Shown: piece by piece, positions 1 to 14,300 of the stretch | Layout: every line of letters begins with the position of its first letter | How positions within the stretch are numbered: the stretch's first letter is position 1 | Assembly (NCBI GenBank): GCA_964023205.1 | Contig: OZ026836.1 | Coordinates: forward strand, 3,169,501-3,233,500 | Direction of reading: 5' to 3' | DNA from: Lutraria lutraria | Lineage: Eukaryota > Mollusca > Bivalvia > Venerida > Mactridae | Length of the DNA: 64,000 nucleotides | Made by a program: the position numbers and the translations under genes | Notes under the pieces: model-generated | The model's input: only the letters and a program-made list of their open reading frames with translations | Told to the model about the DNA's origin: nothing | Database searches by the model: none

Positions 1-1
1 C

Positions 2-3000
2 AATATAATTGATAAAGGAAGAAACAAATTAGGTGATGAAGATTGGAGAAATAGGCCTTCCGATGTAGATTTGCGTGCAGAAAATTCACAAAGTAGTACT
101 GGTGATTTTGATATGAGGCATTCACATTCTAGAAGTGTATCACCTACTGCAGTTATTGGTACTAAAGATCCTGGTAGAATGGAAATTTCAGAACTGTCAA
201 ACTCTGAGAAAGTTCAACCTCCAGTTCAAAAAGAAGAATTTAAAGACAATGATGGATCTGATATGAGACAGTTTATTGATCCATTTGGACTAGATGATGA
301 GTATGTTTTAGATAGGAAAATGGCATCAAAATCCTCAACAATTAAACCTAACAATGATTCCAATTCTGGTTCTCAAGAATTCTTTGATGCCTACAATTTA
401 GGGAAATCAAAACTGTCTGAAAATACTATGCCTACTAGAAATGAGTTTGGTGACATAGACTGGAGACAAACAGCTGCTGCAGAAATGGGTGATGTTGATC
501 TAAGATCAGTACAAAATGATCTAAATGATGGAGAACCTGCAGTGTCTAAATCCTCAATTCCTTCAAACATCAAACTGTCAGATAACAAAGCTGATCCATT
601 TGTTCAGCTCAATAAGAACATACAGAATATGTTTAATCAATCACATGTTTCCCAGCAGCAACCAACTGGTCAGTATTATGAGAGTTACAAGACAAGTGAT
701 AGTAAAACACCATATGAACACTATAAGAGTACTGGAATACCTGAATACAGAACAAGTAAACCACAGAATACTTCAGACATGTATAATTACACTACTAGCA
801 ATAATCAGAATGAACCCCAAATTGGTTTCCAAAATTTGATGCAAAAGCTTGACTTGTCGAACTTGAAGAACATTCTAGCCACTGTTCAAAAGCCATCAAC
901 ATCTATCAGTAATGAATACTGTGAGAGAAAGGAAGAGGATTCATTTAGAGAGAAACACCATGATGATGGGGATATGCCTGCATTTGTAACAGGTACATAC
1001 TCTTTCAAAATCTTGCATAACGTTTCAGTATTAACTATTAAGCATACTAGGTTTATTATTAAGTTGACTTACTTAGAGTTATGATAATTTTGAAGAAATT
1101 TCAGTCAAACAAACTTCGAATTTATGGAGTTTATATGTGTGATGAAATTAAATGATTAAGCTAGACTTACCTGTAAGGTGAAGTTAATCATGATTTATTC
1201 CACATAAAACTCCCTTAAGGGCTCACACACCCACCCTCTACTTCCCTGTGCAAACCATTATATGGAAATATTTTATGACATTACTTACTCTAAAATATGA
1301 CCACTAGCTGCTGATGGCTGCATCATCTCTCTATGTGAGACCTTAGGGAGTTTTATGTGGATGAAATCATCATTAACCTTCACCTTACAGGTAAGTCTAA
1401 CTTAATCATTTAATTTATGTACATGTATGGAACTTTCAGTTTAATTACTCAAAAGAACAGTGCTTCAGCTTACCATGGATGAGTGTTTATTTTTTATCTA
1501 TTGTTTACTATCAATTAGGATTGAGTTTAAAAAGGGTCTGTTTTATCTATTTATTCGTTAAAGAATCTATTCTAATATGCCTACGTCATGTATCATTTAT
1601 ATTTACAAATGTACTTTCGAAATGCAAAATCATCAAGTAGGAGAAAATAGAATACAAAGTACTCATTGAATGTAAATCAATTTCAGGTTTATCTTCTGCT
1701 GCTAATAGAAAGCCACTATCCAGAAACTGTGGACAGGCATTGTTACCATCTCCTAATATTACAAGTGCAAATTCGAGTTGTTATAAGGACCATACACCAA
1801 GTAGTTCTAGGGTTAGAATACCTGGCTTTGATACTTCTCCTGATGCAAATTCTGATGATGAAAAAAGTAATTCTCCCGATGAAATGTTTAACAAAACTAA
1901 AAAAGATGTATCACCTGAGAAGTTACAGAACTATGATGAGAAATCATCCCGTGGCGTATCGGGTCAGAAATCTGAATCCCTTTCATCTGTTGCCACGTCA
2001 ACAAAATACAGCTCCCCTCACACACCACAATCAAAAGTGAAGGAAAATGAAGAGGTTATGACACCAATACCTAATATTTCATATCAAGCTGCTATATTGG
2101 AATCAATGGAACAATCTGCATTAAAAGTAAGACATGATGATTCGCTTGTATCTGAGATGGACGATTCACCTTTAATTCTGAAAAGAAATTTCAAGAAAAG
2201 TGAACGAAAACATGATAATAAAACAACGAATGAGAATACCACGGAAAGCATTAAAAAAGTTTTGTCATTAAGTAATGACCAAGGAAACAATAAGTCAACT
2301 GGCAACATTAATGAAGAAGAAGAAGATGATGATGATGATGATGAGATACTTGGTTTAGTCATAGACCTGTCTCCTACTGCCAGGACGCCCAAACAAGAGC
2401 AGGTATATACTTAAAAACTAATATTGTGCATCTGGTTCTCTAAGAATGTAACATTTATGGATATTTATAATGAAATAGTATGAAATTTAAAAAAATATGT
2501 GTAAATACATATAATACAAATAATATTTTACTCAACCAAATACAGATAAACCTGTATTTTGAGTCACCTCCGACCTGTCAATTAAGGCCATATTTTGTCT
2601 TTGCTCACAATGGCCTTGGTTCACAAGTTTGTCTGTATAAAAATTGTTTCATAAATGAGTATTATTTATTAATTTACATTATGTTCAGTTTAGTATTTGT
2701 TTATGAAATTCTCACAATATAGCAAGTACTAATATTTACCTAGATACAAAATGTTACTGTATGAACACAATATGAAGTTAATAAATCAGCTTTCTGAATT
2801 TTAACATGCTAATATTATAGTCCTAATATCATTTGGATGGGAATATTATGTGTTATTCAAGGGTCTGTGACATTTTTCAGTCTGGTTTAAGTTGTGTGTT
2901 TTATTCATGTTTTCAGAGTACCCCAACACTTGATGAGAGACCCGAAGAATCCATAGATCTTACAAAAGATGGAGATGATGAAGTTATGGTATTGTTATTA

Positions 3001-6000
3001 TACATTTGAAATGGTTGATAAAACTATTACTTACATAAGACTCATTATAGACAGTACTTTGAAAAAAGAGCTTGTTTGATATTGTCAATTTTTATGTAAA
3101 TGACTAGTAGTAATGTCCTCAATTCAATTAGCATCAGACCTAAGATACACAGGCATGCATTAGATTTACCATACAGAGACAATAACAGGTTTATATAAGT
3201 TGAATACATTTCTATTTTGCATTTTTGTAATTATTAAATTAGATGTGATAAAGGCAATTGTATAATATGTCTCTTGAGAAATCATTCAACATTTCCTTTA
3301 TCTGTTTTATATATTTTATAAAAGATGGTTTGAATTAGAGCTTTTTGTATAGGTAGATGAATGTGTTACAAAGGGTTTTGTTGTTATTTAGTAAACATGG
3401 TTCAGTTGTATAAGTTCTAGCTAATTTTAGAACTTAGGCATCATAGATTTTATTAGGTATGCCAGCCTTATTATGTATATTTGTGTTCCACTCTAATAGT
3501 GTGTTATTAAAAGTCAATGTCACACTAAGTGGTCAAAATTTTATAAAGGGTAATATTATATCTTATAATGTTTTAATTATGCGAAACCCTGTTCAAAAGG
3601 TGAAGGTTAAGGCCATACTTAATAGATGTTTAGAACTAAAATGAACTTGACGTTGGTGTAATATGGTCTTTATGATTTTGACATTTTACTGTATTATTTT
3701 CATAGTTTAATGCATGTGATAACATTTCTTTCCATTCAGATAATTGAAGAAACAAAAAATTCATGTACCATTGACCTTGAAGATGAAAGAAGTCATCAAG
3801 TGAAGACAAAGGATGAAATGACAGATATGATAGCACAAAGTAGAAAAAATATGGTGATTAAACTGAAGGAAGGAACTAAACGAGTTGATCCAAAAACTGG
3901 AAAAGCATATAGTGAGATATCTGTTGGTTCTGCTATTGAAGTGATTGGCAAGTCATCAAATACCCTTGCAAGTTCAGAGCGAATACACCCAATTAAAGGC
4001 ATTGTTTCTGGTTCAGCTTCTTTTAGGCCAGTAAGAAGCAAATCTCCAAGCATTTCTAGTGCTGCAGATAACCACAAAATGTCACCAATTTCAACTGTCA
4101 TTAGTGGCATCAATCGCCCAACGTCACCCTTAGATTTTTTCATGGGAAACAGGACTCAACCACAATTGGTCCAAAGACCAATGGAATATGTTCATCCAGT
4201 AACTGGTACTACAATAAAATATGGTCAACAAGCCTACTCACACGCTAACCTTGTTGGTCCACCTATTGTAGCTGCCCCTAACCAAGGCATACCAATACCA
4301 TCTGGACCACAACCTATTATTTCTCCAGTTTCCCCATTGGTTGCTATGCCAATCCCTGTTCCAGTAATACATCGTATGTCTCAGCCAATGAATACCATAA
4401 CCACTTGTGCCACAAGTATCCCATTTCTTCCAATAAGACATAGTCTACATGGACAACAGATAGTGTCAATGCCTGCAGTTTCACCAATGCAAAACGCAGG
4501 GGTTGCCATACAGACTGTTGGAACATCATCAACCATAATGAACGCCACACCTGTTTCATCTACAGTACAGTCAGATTCCAAGTCGGATGTTTTTGATTGC
4601 TTTAGAGACAAATTTGAAAAACGACCAACTGATACGACCAACTTTTATGAAAAAGAATCGTCAGGCAATTCTAAAGAGAAAATTAATAATGATAAATTTA
4701 AGAATTACAGTTCTCATAATGTTCTGGTTAAGATAGAAACCACAGATTCTGGTGGTAAGAGAAGAGCCTCGGATGAGCCCACACCTGAACAAATTAAGAA
4801 ACAGAAGTATTCAGTCAATGTAAAACGTTCAGATTTTGGTTCTAAAATACTTGAGAGCTTTGCAGAAGTGAAAAATGAAAGTCCTGAAAGTTCAAAACCA
4901 AGTGCTGATAAAATAGAACCTCAAGAGAAAAAGTCTGACATCAAAGATACAACTGAAGGTAAAATTCTTGAAGATTCTGGTGAAGTTTCTGAATTAGAGG
5001 ATGGTGAAATTTCTGATGATTCAATGAACTCTGAAGAAGTGAAAGCTTCATCTGACAAACGTTTGGTTAAACAAGTTTGTAGAGATGCTCCAATAGTCCC
5101 CATGTCTATGACATACAGTAATATACCTACTATAGGAAATAGATATCCTGAGTCTCCAAAACGCATTGTGAACATCTGCTCAAATTATTCACAGCCCATT
5201 CCAGCCAAAGATGTTCGATCTACAGGTAGTGCTGGTGCATACAGGAATGTTGGTGCTGACTGGGCAAACATAATAAAAAATCCAGAAAACAAATCTGTTG
5301 AGAGAGTGAGGTCTACAAATAAAGAGTTGCATAATCCAGGTCCAAGCTATGATGATACAGCCGCAATTGTGTCTAAATCTGCTGCATCCATCACTAAAAC
5401 AAGACAGAAGAGTAGAGCCCAGTGCCAAGTTAAAACATTAGGTGAATGGCTTAAACTTGAATTAGAAATAGACAATATCGAACCATTACAAAAAATTATT
5501 CCCTATGCTTTAAACACAGACTTAACCAAAATTCCTAAGCAGAGGAAGAGGCGAATAAGGATGAAAGTGAAGAATGCAATTGCCCAAGAAGGTACAAAAG
5601 GTTCTATGAAACAGATGAGTTCTACTATGTCTGATGATGAAGATGAAGTACCAAAAGTTTTAAATCCACGTTATGCCCCTGAAGTTACATCTGAACAAAC
5701 CAGTGCAGAATTAGAATTACTTTTAGAATCATTGAACAAATTGAGGCAAAAACTGAAGTCTGAGTATGGAAATAATTATGAATTTTTAAATGCTTGTCAT
5801 AACTCAAATGCCCCTGGATCAATATCTAGTGAAGATCTAAAAATGATTGGAGCATTGACACATGTTGAAACTGAGATGAAGTTGCATCTTTCTCGAACAT
5901 GTTATTATGGTTACCCTCACAGACGTGTACCTGATGAATTATTATTAAGCTCTGAATTAGGTGGATTCAAATCAGAGGAGGAGGATGTTTTCCTTATCTT

Positions 6001-6680
6001 AATGATACCTTTGTCTTTGAAACCCTATAACAAACTTGTAGATGAAAAGAAAGCCATTCAAAGTTTGTATCAAAGAAAGAAGTCTGCTAAAACTTTGCCT
6101 GAATCTGTAGAGATAGTCAATGAGATAAAGAAACATCATAAGCAGCGACAAGCTGTTCTTCGTGGATTTACTGGTTACCTAAATAAGAAACGGCTTCAAA
6201 AGTTACAAGAAGCTGTGAACAAATACACTTTAGTGTATGAATTTTTTAAATGTGCTCATAACCCTCCTGTTAATGATTCAAAGTTGAAGTTTGTTCGCAC
6301 CACACAGATGGATTTGAGACAGCACCTTATCCTTGCCAAACAATATTTAGTAAGTGTTATATTGAACATATTGTCAGATATATTAAGTTGATAATAAAAA
6401 CATCTTTATGTTACTATATATATACAAGTATATACAAGTAAATACATGTTATTGTATATCTCTCTAATGAAACCAAACAGATCAAATTCTTTTTGTGTGT
6501 ACTTTTAATGGTTTACTAGATTTCATAGATCTTTAGAGACCGAACAGTATGTATTACTGAAAAACATAAGAAATTAAAAATATTCCTGTTTTTTATTATA
6601 TTAGTGATGGAACAGTTCTTCATAAAATATGATTTTTGTTCTGATTACAGGCAATGGATGATCAGAAACAGCAGCCCTGA
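2..6680 (+). CDS. Large low-complexity, probably nuclear protein, 3' part (unrecognised family)
   Basis: The 5' end lies outside the window. Exons joined by matching phase are 2-992, 1687-2402, 2917-2988, 3740-6349 and 6651-6680 (stop), giving about 1472 visible residues. Acceptors are TTTCAG or similar; the last donor is GTAAGT after a TTA codon, and the final exon adds AMDDQKQQP. The first exon repeats a short D-x-D-[LMW]-R motif (DEDWR, DVDLR, DFDMR, DIDWR, DVDLR). A Glu/Asp run encoded by GAA/GAT repeats lies near 2310-2345. The long exon holds Pro/Ser-rich sequence (4140-4560), an acidic patch (SELEDGEISDD, about 4990-5020), a basic stretch (PKQRKRRIRMKVK, about 5533-5571), and a C-terminal charged helical region (KKRLQKLQEAVNKY). 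I see no enzyme motif or complete zinc finger. Composition suggests a nuclear RNA-processing or chromatin scaffold, but this is inference only and I do not recognise the family. Confidence 0.8.
1145..1416. mobile_element. Foldback MITE in intron of gene 1, arms carrying splice-like CAG|GTAAGT
   Basis: Two inverted arms of roughly 80 bp (about 1145-1225 and 1335-1416) pair with few mismatches around a short spacer. Each arm contains ACTTACCTGTAAGGTGAAG or its reverse complement, so the right arm reads CTTACAG/GTAAGT on the plus strand. It lies in the 993-1686 intron. I could not fix a target-site duplication. Confidence 0.7.
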
Positions 6681-8060
6681 TGTTTAACTTGTGGTAGACC
6701 ATAGAATGTTATGTTCTTGTTTCATGTTGTCCTTCTACAGCCAAGGATATTGTAGGAATATGTGACAAGTGATGAATCATGCTGGTTTATGTGTTTCCAT
6801 AAATGGAAAGTTCTCATACTATCATAGATATGGTTTTGTGTTGTCAATTGCATTATTTGCATGTTTTCTTTTAGTTTTCTAATGTGTTAGAACTTAGAAA
6901 CCTTGAACTTGTTGAAATGATAGAACAGCAAAATATATTTAGCTTTGGCAAGTATTTGTCTTTAGACATTTTTTTTATAATTCTGTCATTTTATTTTGAT
7001 AACATTATACAATTTGACATTAAGTGTATATGGTACATAATCTGTGAATAATGCATGCTTTGTGCTAGACAAGTATTGTAAACTCTGATGACAATAACAA
7101 CCAGTGTTCATTCAGGTTTATTTCGTTTTTATTGAAGGAGTTAATTAATATAGACCTTCATGTTTTGATAATTTGCAGTCCCATCTGGAAACAATGATCC
7201 ACTCCTCAGACCATTTGAATACTATTTGTTGTATACATATAACAAAATCAGGTGATTTTACTATCATACAGCTGGGACATGATTCAGTAAACTGCTGCTG
7301 GCAGCAAAAGACATCTATTATGTTTGATTGCCAACAACATGTACACAATGTAGTTGCTTCTTTATGCTATATGATAGTGAAGGCGATTTTTTCTGGAGAT
7401 TTTGAATGATTATTTACATACACTCAAGTTACTAAGCATTTGTGTTCAGTAGTGTTCCTGTCTTGTACATAAAGGTGCTCAGTATGTAATAGCAGTAATT
7501 GTTACTGGTGTTATATTACACTCTTTGGTGTTATAGATCGTTAATTTCAGCCTGTCAAATAGTGCTTGTACATATTTTAATTTTATGGGCAGTACTTACA
7601 GTCCAATGATACTTGATAATCTCAGAATGTTTGTCTCAGTGTTAACATATTGTATGTATGTGTAATAAGTTTTGTTGATGTTCCACTGTGTATCATCCTT
7701 CACATGAAATCATAATTATACATGTATGCATAGCATTCATGTTTTCTGTGCAGGCTCACTTAAAAAAGACACCATTATCATTTCATTCCTTTAGACAAAG
7801 TCTATCCATTATCATTAGTGTTGTATTTTAAAATTTTTGCTTGTTTTCTTTGAATTAAAGTGATATAATTAAGATACTGTAAGTTGTATTATAATTGTAT
7901 CCAAATATCTCACTAGATTTTAGTGATGTGCATCTTTAAATCATGTACCTAGTTATGTACCAAATTTATTGAGCACACTTGCAGGCTTTTTTTATACCTC
8001 AACTTCGTAATCATTCACTTTTTATGGCTTAAATAATTAATATAAACCATGAAGTTTTTA
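6681..8060 (+). other. Probable 3' UTR of gene 1 and convergent intergenic gap
   Basis: AT-rich sequence without convincing coding potential follows the gene 1 stop codon. The short ORFs here lack splice or homology support. A possible poly(A) signal, ATTAAA, is at 7854-7859. The MEIOB transcript ends from the other side near 8070, so the two genes are tail to tail with little space between them. Confidence 0.5.
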
Positions 8061-8072
8061 ATGACATTCTAG

Positions 8073-8078
8073 TTTATT
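8073..8078 (-). terminator. Poly(A) signal candidate for MEIOB
   Basis: The minus strand reads AATAAA here, about 280 bases after the MEIOB stop codon. That places the end of the transcript near 8050. Confidence 0.5.
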
Positions 8079-8358
8079 CAATTAAGAAGTACAATAACTA
8101 TCACAAGAGAAGCACTTACAAATGCTTTAGTATTCCTCATAAGAAATGAAACATAAACAATGTAAACAGAAAACAGAAATTTCGGCTCATCCTGACTTAT
8201 CACATTATTATCACAGTTAACTAATAAATGCCAAATATCACAGAAAATGTCAAAGATAACACGAACTTCATGTTTTGAAAACTTGTCAGAAGCAGCAGGA
8301 ATGATAACAGAAAAGAAAGTTGCATGTTGCCGACATCTTAACATGTTAAGGAAGGTCA

Positions 8359-11300
8359 TCAGTTTGCTGTTGAGAAAGTCTTCATTTCAGCTTGATCCAA
8401 TTTTCTACAGGACATCACTCGTACTGACAATCTTTCTGGTTCTTTGAAATTTTTCAAAATCTGAAAATGGAAAATCAATATGTTACCGTTAATGTTGTTG
8501 AATTGGACTCCTAATGATTTCAGGATACTATTATGAAATTAAATGTATTAATCACAAATGATTCAAGTACTTGACAAGTTTTTTATGCCCCCCTTTCGAA
8601 GAAAAGTGGGTATATATTGTTTTGCCCATGTTGGTCAGTCGGAAGGTCGGTCCGTCCATAACCAAACCTTGCCCAACGAATAACTAGAGAACGATTTGGC
8701 CTAGGCTCTTCATATTTGGTTGGGAGGTTGGTCATTACATGTAGATGACCCCTATTGGTTTGAGGTCAGTACGTCTAAGGTGAAGGTCACAGTGAACTTC
8801 AGCTAAAAAACCTTGTCCGACCAATAACTGGAGAACGATTTGGCCTAGCCTTCATATTTGGTTGGAAGGTTGGTCATCACATGTAGATGACCCCTACTTA
8901 TTTAGAGGTCAGTAGGTCAAGGTCACAGTGACCTTCAGCACACAAAAATCTTGTCCAACCAATTACTAGAATACGATTTGACATAGGCTCTCCAGATTTG
9001 GTTGGGAGGTTGGTCATCATATGTAGATGACCCCTATTGATTTTGAGGTCAGTAGGTGAAAGGTCAAGAATGCAGTGACTTAAGTTCAATAAGTCAAAAG
9101 TCAAAGTGTTACTATCCAGGTGGCCGTTAGGGGGCATTCATGTTTCACAAATAAATCCTGTTTCTTTCGGCATCACTTTGTGAAGATGTTCTATAAAAGA
9201 CCGAACTCCTCCACTTTTCATTTACTGAAAGTCAGGAGTTGACAATTTCCTGTCAGGTAACAGATTACTAACAGAAACACAGATATAATGTGACAGTAAG
9301 TCTTATAAACAGTTTGAATATTGTTGAAGTAATGAAATTATAAGGACAGAACCTTGACATGAAATTTGCAAGTCTCCAATAAGAACTGCCACTTCAATCC
9401 AGTTCTTTCTTCTGCTTTAATCTGTACCAGGTCTTGACCCTGTAAGACAATTATTTTACAGAACGAGTATTTTTAAAACTGGAAAAATTAATGACATTAA
9501 ACATTTGCCTTACAATACCTCATTGAATTTCATAAACATGATATATTTCACTCATACTTGTGAGCTTGAATGTTCCTTTGTCAAATTGTCAATAGTGTTG
9601 AAATACAATTAGGATTAATTTAAAGCAGTTTAATAAATAAAGTGCTCAACACATTGTTTGTAGTCGATATTTCAGTTAAATATACAAATAAGACTAGACA
9701 AGAGAAATATATGAACTGGGTTGCTATCAACATATTTTATGTGCAGTCAATAACTGTTTCAAAGAAGAAATACTTACATTCCAGCCAAACAGTGATTGGA
9801 GAATGTTTCCAGACAACCAGCTGTTAACAGTACCTGTATGATCAGATATACAGATTGGAATACTGCAATCTATATCCGGCACTGTCTGCGTCACTTGTCC
9901 TGTAGCATTGAATTCTCGTAGTCCAGCTTGTGTACAGTTAGTATTAGAACACTGATATCCAGTATCTGTTGACACAGTATGCTTACATTTAGGACTGAAA
10001 ACGAAAATTGCCTATCACTAGTAATATTTCATACATCCTAGGTTTCAATTCATGATTATCACGGACAAACAAAAAGGTATTAGAGACCTTAACATGTTCT
10101 CTCAGCTGTAAAAATCTCATTATTCCTAAGACTTGTATTCAATGCAGTAGTCGGAGTTAGGAAATGTTGTAATTATCATAGTTTTTATAAGAAATTAAAG
10201 GAAATGATTATTTACTGTTACTGTTTACTATTATTAATAGATATTTGGGGATTTTAATGGGGCAATGATTTACTGATACATGTATAGAGTTGTTAACCAA
10301 CATTAATTTTAACACTCAGTATTTGAACAAAGTATACTTGATTTATTAAAACAAAAAATATGAGTGTACCACTTTCTTCGTAGAAAATGTTCAACATTGT
10401 CAGAATCAAGATCAAATTTTGTAATCACGCCATAAAGTATTGCGTAATCAGAGTACACCTCTTTTTTCGTTGCCAATTGCTCAATCTCTATAACGTTGCT
10501 GATTTCTTCCACTTTAAGAAAAATATTTTTGGATAATCAAATACAAGAGTATCTGTTATAATTCACAGATAACTGTGACAAAATGAATGTTACTTATACA
10601 ATAATAAAATTTAACAGAAACAATTATAGGCTAAGAAAACTGAAATATGTTGACTTTGTAATTATTTGATCATTGGGTCACAGGCTAAAATTAATAGAGC
10701 ATTTTAAATAAGGAAACTACGAAAAATAAGTTTTGTGATGTAAAAGTTCTTCTTAAAGTAAACGTTAAAACTTAGATATATATTACAAACTAACAAGGTG
10801 GATCTCTCTGTTCACTGAACGGAACTTCATCATCCATGAAGTTTTGACTCACAACATATTCATGTAGGTATTTAGCTTCTTGTGTCTCTGTCAAAACAAA
10901 TGGAAGATCAAATCTAAGCCACAGTATAGTAATATTAACAACTGAATATATATATTTTAATCATTTAACAACAAAATTATAGGGATATACTCATGCTTAT
11001 GTAGTTGAATTACAGTTGAGTTTATCATTTTTCTCAAAAGGATAATTGATGTAATCACACAAGCGTATTACATGTAATTTGTGTATCATGGTGATGTTTA
11101 CTTATGATATATGAAGACATGTATACATTCTTACTTATGGTCATGGATAGTAAAAATATTTTACCATAGTCACAAACCTGGGTTAGGTGTAAAGATAGTT
11201 TTGTAATCTGCTGTAGCAAGCATACAGGATCTGTAGTCATCAAAATTTACTCTTACATCAGCTATAAACAACACTGAAATACAGAAAAAAATGAATTAAA

Positions 11301-14300
11301 AAAACATGTAGAAAATACTAAGCACTAAATACTAATATAAACACCATTTACTCAAAAATTTACATTATAACTGAAACAAGTTTTCATTATGAAATAAATA
11401 AAAAGAATATACCAAGTTAAGGAAAACAAAATAATTATATTGATTGCTGCATGTTCTGATAATACAAAAGTATATATAATCAAGATTACTTACCAGTCTG
11501 CACAGCAGACCATGTTTGAGAGTAATTTACCACCTCTTCACCCCACCTGAATGTTTCAACAAAAAAGGATACTGATAAAAAAACCTTCAATGAATTAGAT
11601 AAGTATAACTTTCATTGTCAATTTACTCTTAAACTCCCAATTCACAGGAACACAGATATACAATGTATTCTTTTCACGGGAAAATTAACATAACTTATGT
11701 TGAATAAATGATGCACTTCATGAAAACTTAAATATTTCCATCCAAATAAGTTGTAACTAGACAGAGGCACTGCAAGGCAGAGCAGTATACGCCCGAAGGT
11801 ATATTTGATACTGTAAAAACATTATTTTGGGTTACTTTTCATACATGAGTATGTGTTTTTTTTTCATTAACCATGGAATTTCATGCACACAAATACAGGC
11901 TTAAAGAGATACAGAGCAGATGCGAAATAAGTCATATTTGACTCGTAAGTGTGACCTTGAAGCAAGCCTTCAGAAACATGCACTCTGCACGACCTCTCAA
12001 TGGGGTGAACATTTGAGTCAAGTTTCTTCAAAATAAAGAGTTACAGAGCGGACACGAAATCAGCCAAATTTGACCCCTAAGTGCGACCTTGACCTTGAGC
12101 CTTCCAAAACATGCACTCTGCACGTCATCACGATGGGGTGAACATTTAAGTCAAGTTTCTTTAAAATCCTTCGCAAGCTTGAAGAGTTACAGAGCAGACA
12201 CGAAATCAGCCAAATTTGACCCCCAAGTGTGACCTTGAGCCTTCCGAAACATGCACTCTGCATGTTGTCATGATGGGGTGAACATTTGAGTCAAGTTTCA
12301 TCAAAATCCTTCGCAGGCTTAAAGAGTTACAGAGCGAACACGAAATTGCTAATGGATGACAGACATACAGGCCGACGAACGCCAGTGTCATAACATAATA
12401 CGTCCCTTCGGGCAAATAAAAATTAAAAGCTGTGATATTAAATAAATCCACATGGCTAAGTTTGCAAAAAATGAAGAAATTTCCTTGACAAAAAAACATT
12501 TATAAAATTCAAAGTAGAAATGTACACAAATTAGAACACAGCAATATATTTTTTCCAGACATGAGAATACCGGTAGTACAATAGTGTTAATACTAGCAGA
12601 ATAAACACTGACTAAACAACAGCAAATACAAGAACAATCAAATTAAAAAACAAAACAAAAAAAATCATGTATTCTTTTTTGTTTCTAGATCATAAATTTA
12701 TATCTACAACAGTTAACTTCAGAACAAGTAAAATCTTACAAAACAAGAGGAAAACTAGAGCACGTTTCATCAAATAACTTGATTTCACATCTTTTTGTTT
12801 TCTTTCCAGTCTTTGTATTTATATCACGAGGTGCATCAATCTGGAATAAATAATTACTTTTGAAGCCATACTGGTATGTACTTCATCAATTTACTTAAAC
12901 CACTTAATATAATCCTGACATTGCTACCATAGATTTAATTACTGAATGTATATCACAATGACAGATTTTTGCCAGAAATTAGATACCAGAAATTTACAAG
13001 AGTGGTTTTCAAATAAATATATGTAGCTTTAAAAATAACCAAGTTTATTTGAATTATGTTTTAAAGTCACTTCCATAAAACTATTTATTAATTTCTTCAT
13101 CAAACCTTTCTGACTGCCACAAGTAAGTTGATATGGGCACCATTTAATGCCTGCCCATTAGCAATTACATCTTCAAGTGTGTAATAGTCAGTGCTTGGTT
13201 TGGTAGGAACATACAGAAGACGAGAATAATAATCAAAATCAAGACCATTATACTGAACTATGTTACTGTGATTCTCACTCAGCATCAGCTGGAACCCCCT
13301 GAAATTTGTATAAATAATTATACATTTTTGTATGTAATAATTACAGTGTCTCTAATTTGACATAAAATCCCAGAAAAGTATGACTGTAGTACATGTATAC
13401 AGTTGTTATCTGTAATTAAACATTGTCAGGACTTGTGAGAAAATATAAAACAAAATTTGATTTACAGCAACATATGCTTTATTTATATAGCAGTATTAGT
13501 TCTCCAAGTAGACTGATATTGGTATGTGCAATTTGTAGATACATTTGTATATCTTCTGATTTTAGTTCATAATTATGTAACTATAAATCTGGAATCACAA
13601 ATGTCTTGATAAAAGCCATATCACTGTTAGTCACATGCACAAAATAAGTTTCCAGATTCACTGATACTGAGTCTCACTGTTGATCATAGTAAAATCATTA
13701 CTTAATTAATGTCTATAAATGCATAGTATGAAAACTGAAATACTAAGGTTAATTGATTTAAATATTCATTTGTAGACAAAATCATGAAGCAAGCTTCAAC
13801 AAACATGAAAACAAAGAGAACAACTAACTCTGACATGAAAACAAAGAAAACAACTAAATCTGACATGAAACGAAGAGAACAACTAAATCTGACATGAAAC
13901 GAAGACAACAACTAAATCTGACATGAAACGAAGAAAACAACTAAATCTGACATGAAACGAAGACAACAACTAAATCTGACATGAAACGAAGACAACAACT
14001 AAATCTGACATGAAACAAAGAGAACAACTAACTCTGACATGAAATGAAGGCAACAACTAAATCTGACATGAAACGAAGAGAACAACTAAATCTGACATGA
14101 AACGAAGAAAACAACTAAATCTGACATGAAACGAAGACAACAACTAAATCTGACATGAAACAAAGAGAACAACTAACTCTGACATGAAAACAAAGAAAAC
14201 AACTAATTAACTCGGACATGAAACAAAGAAAACAACTAACTCTGACATGAAACAAAGAGAACAACTAACTATGACATGAAACAAAGAGAACAACTAACTA

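Noticed and set aside
2084..2392. Minus-strand 102-codon ORF with a serine run
   Set aside because: Antisense shadow of the acidic coding repeat of gene 1.
3710..3739. ATG at 3710 as the start of an 893-aa protein
   Set aside because: An acceptor at 3739 and in-phase upstream exons show this part of the ORF is intron.
7173..7409. 78-codon plus-strand ORF
   Set aside because: Lies in the presumed 3' UTR of gene 1; no splice signals or recognisable motif.
9340..9352. MEIOB reading on into VLSL and stop after HVK
   Set aside because: The next exon at 8460-8359 continues the family alignment (RLSVRVMSCRKLD), so a weak donor at 9352 is preferred.
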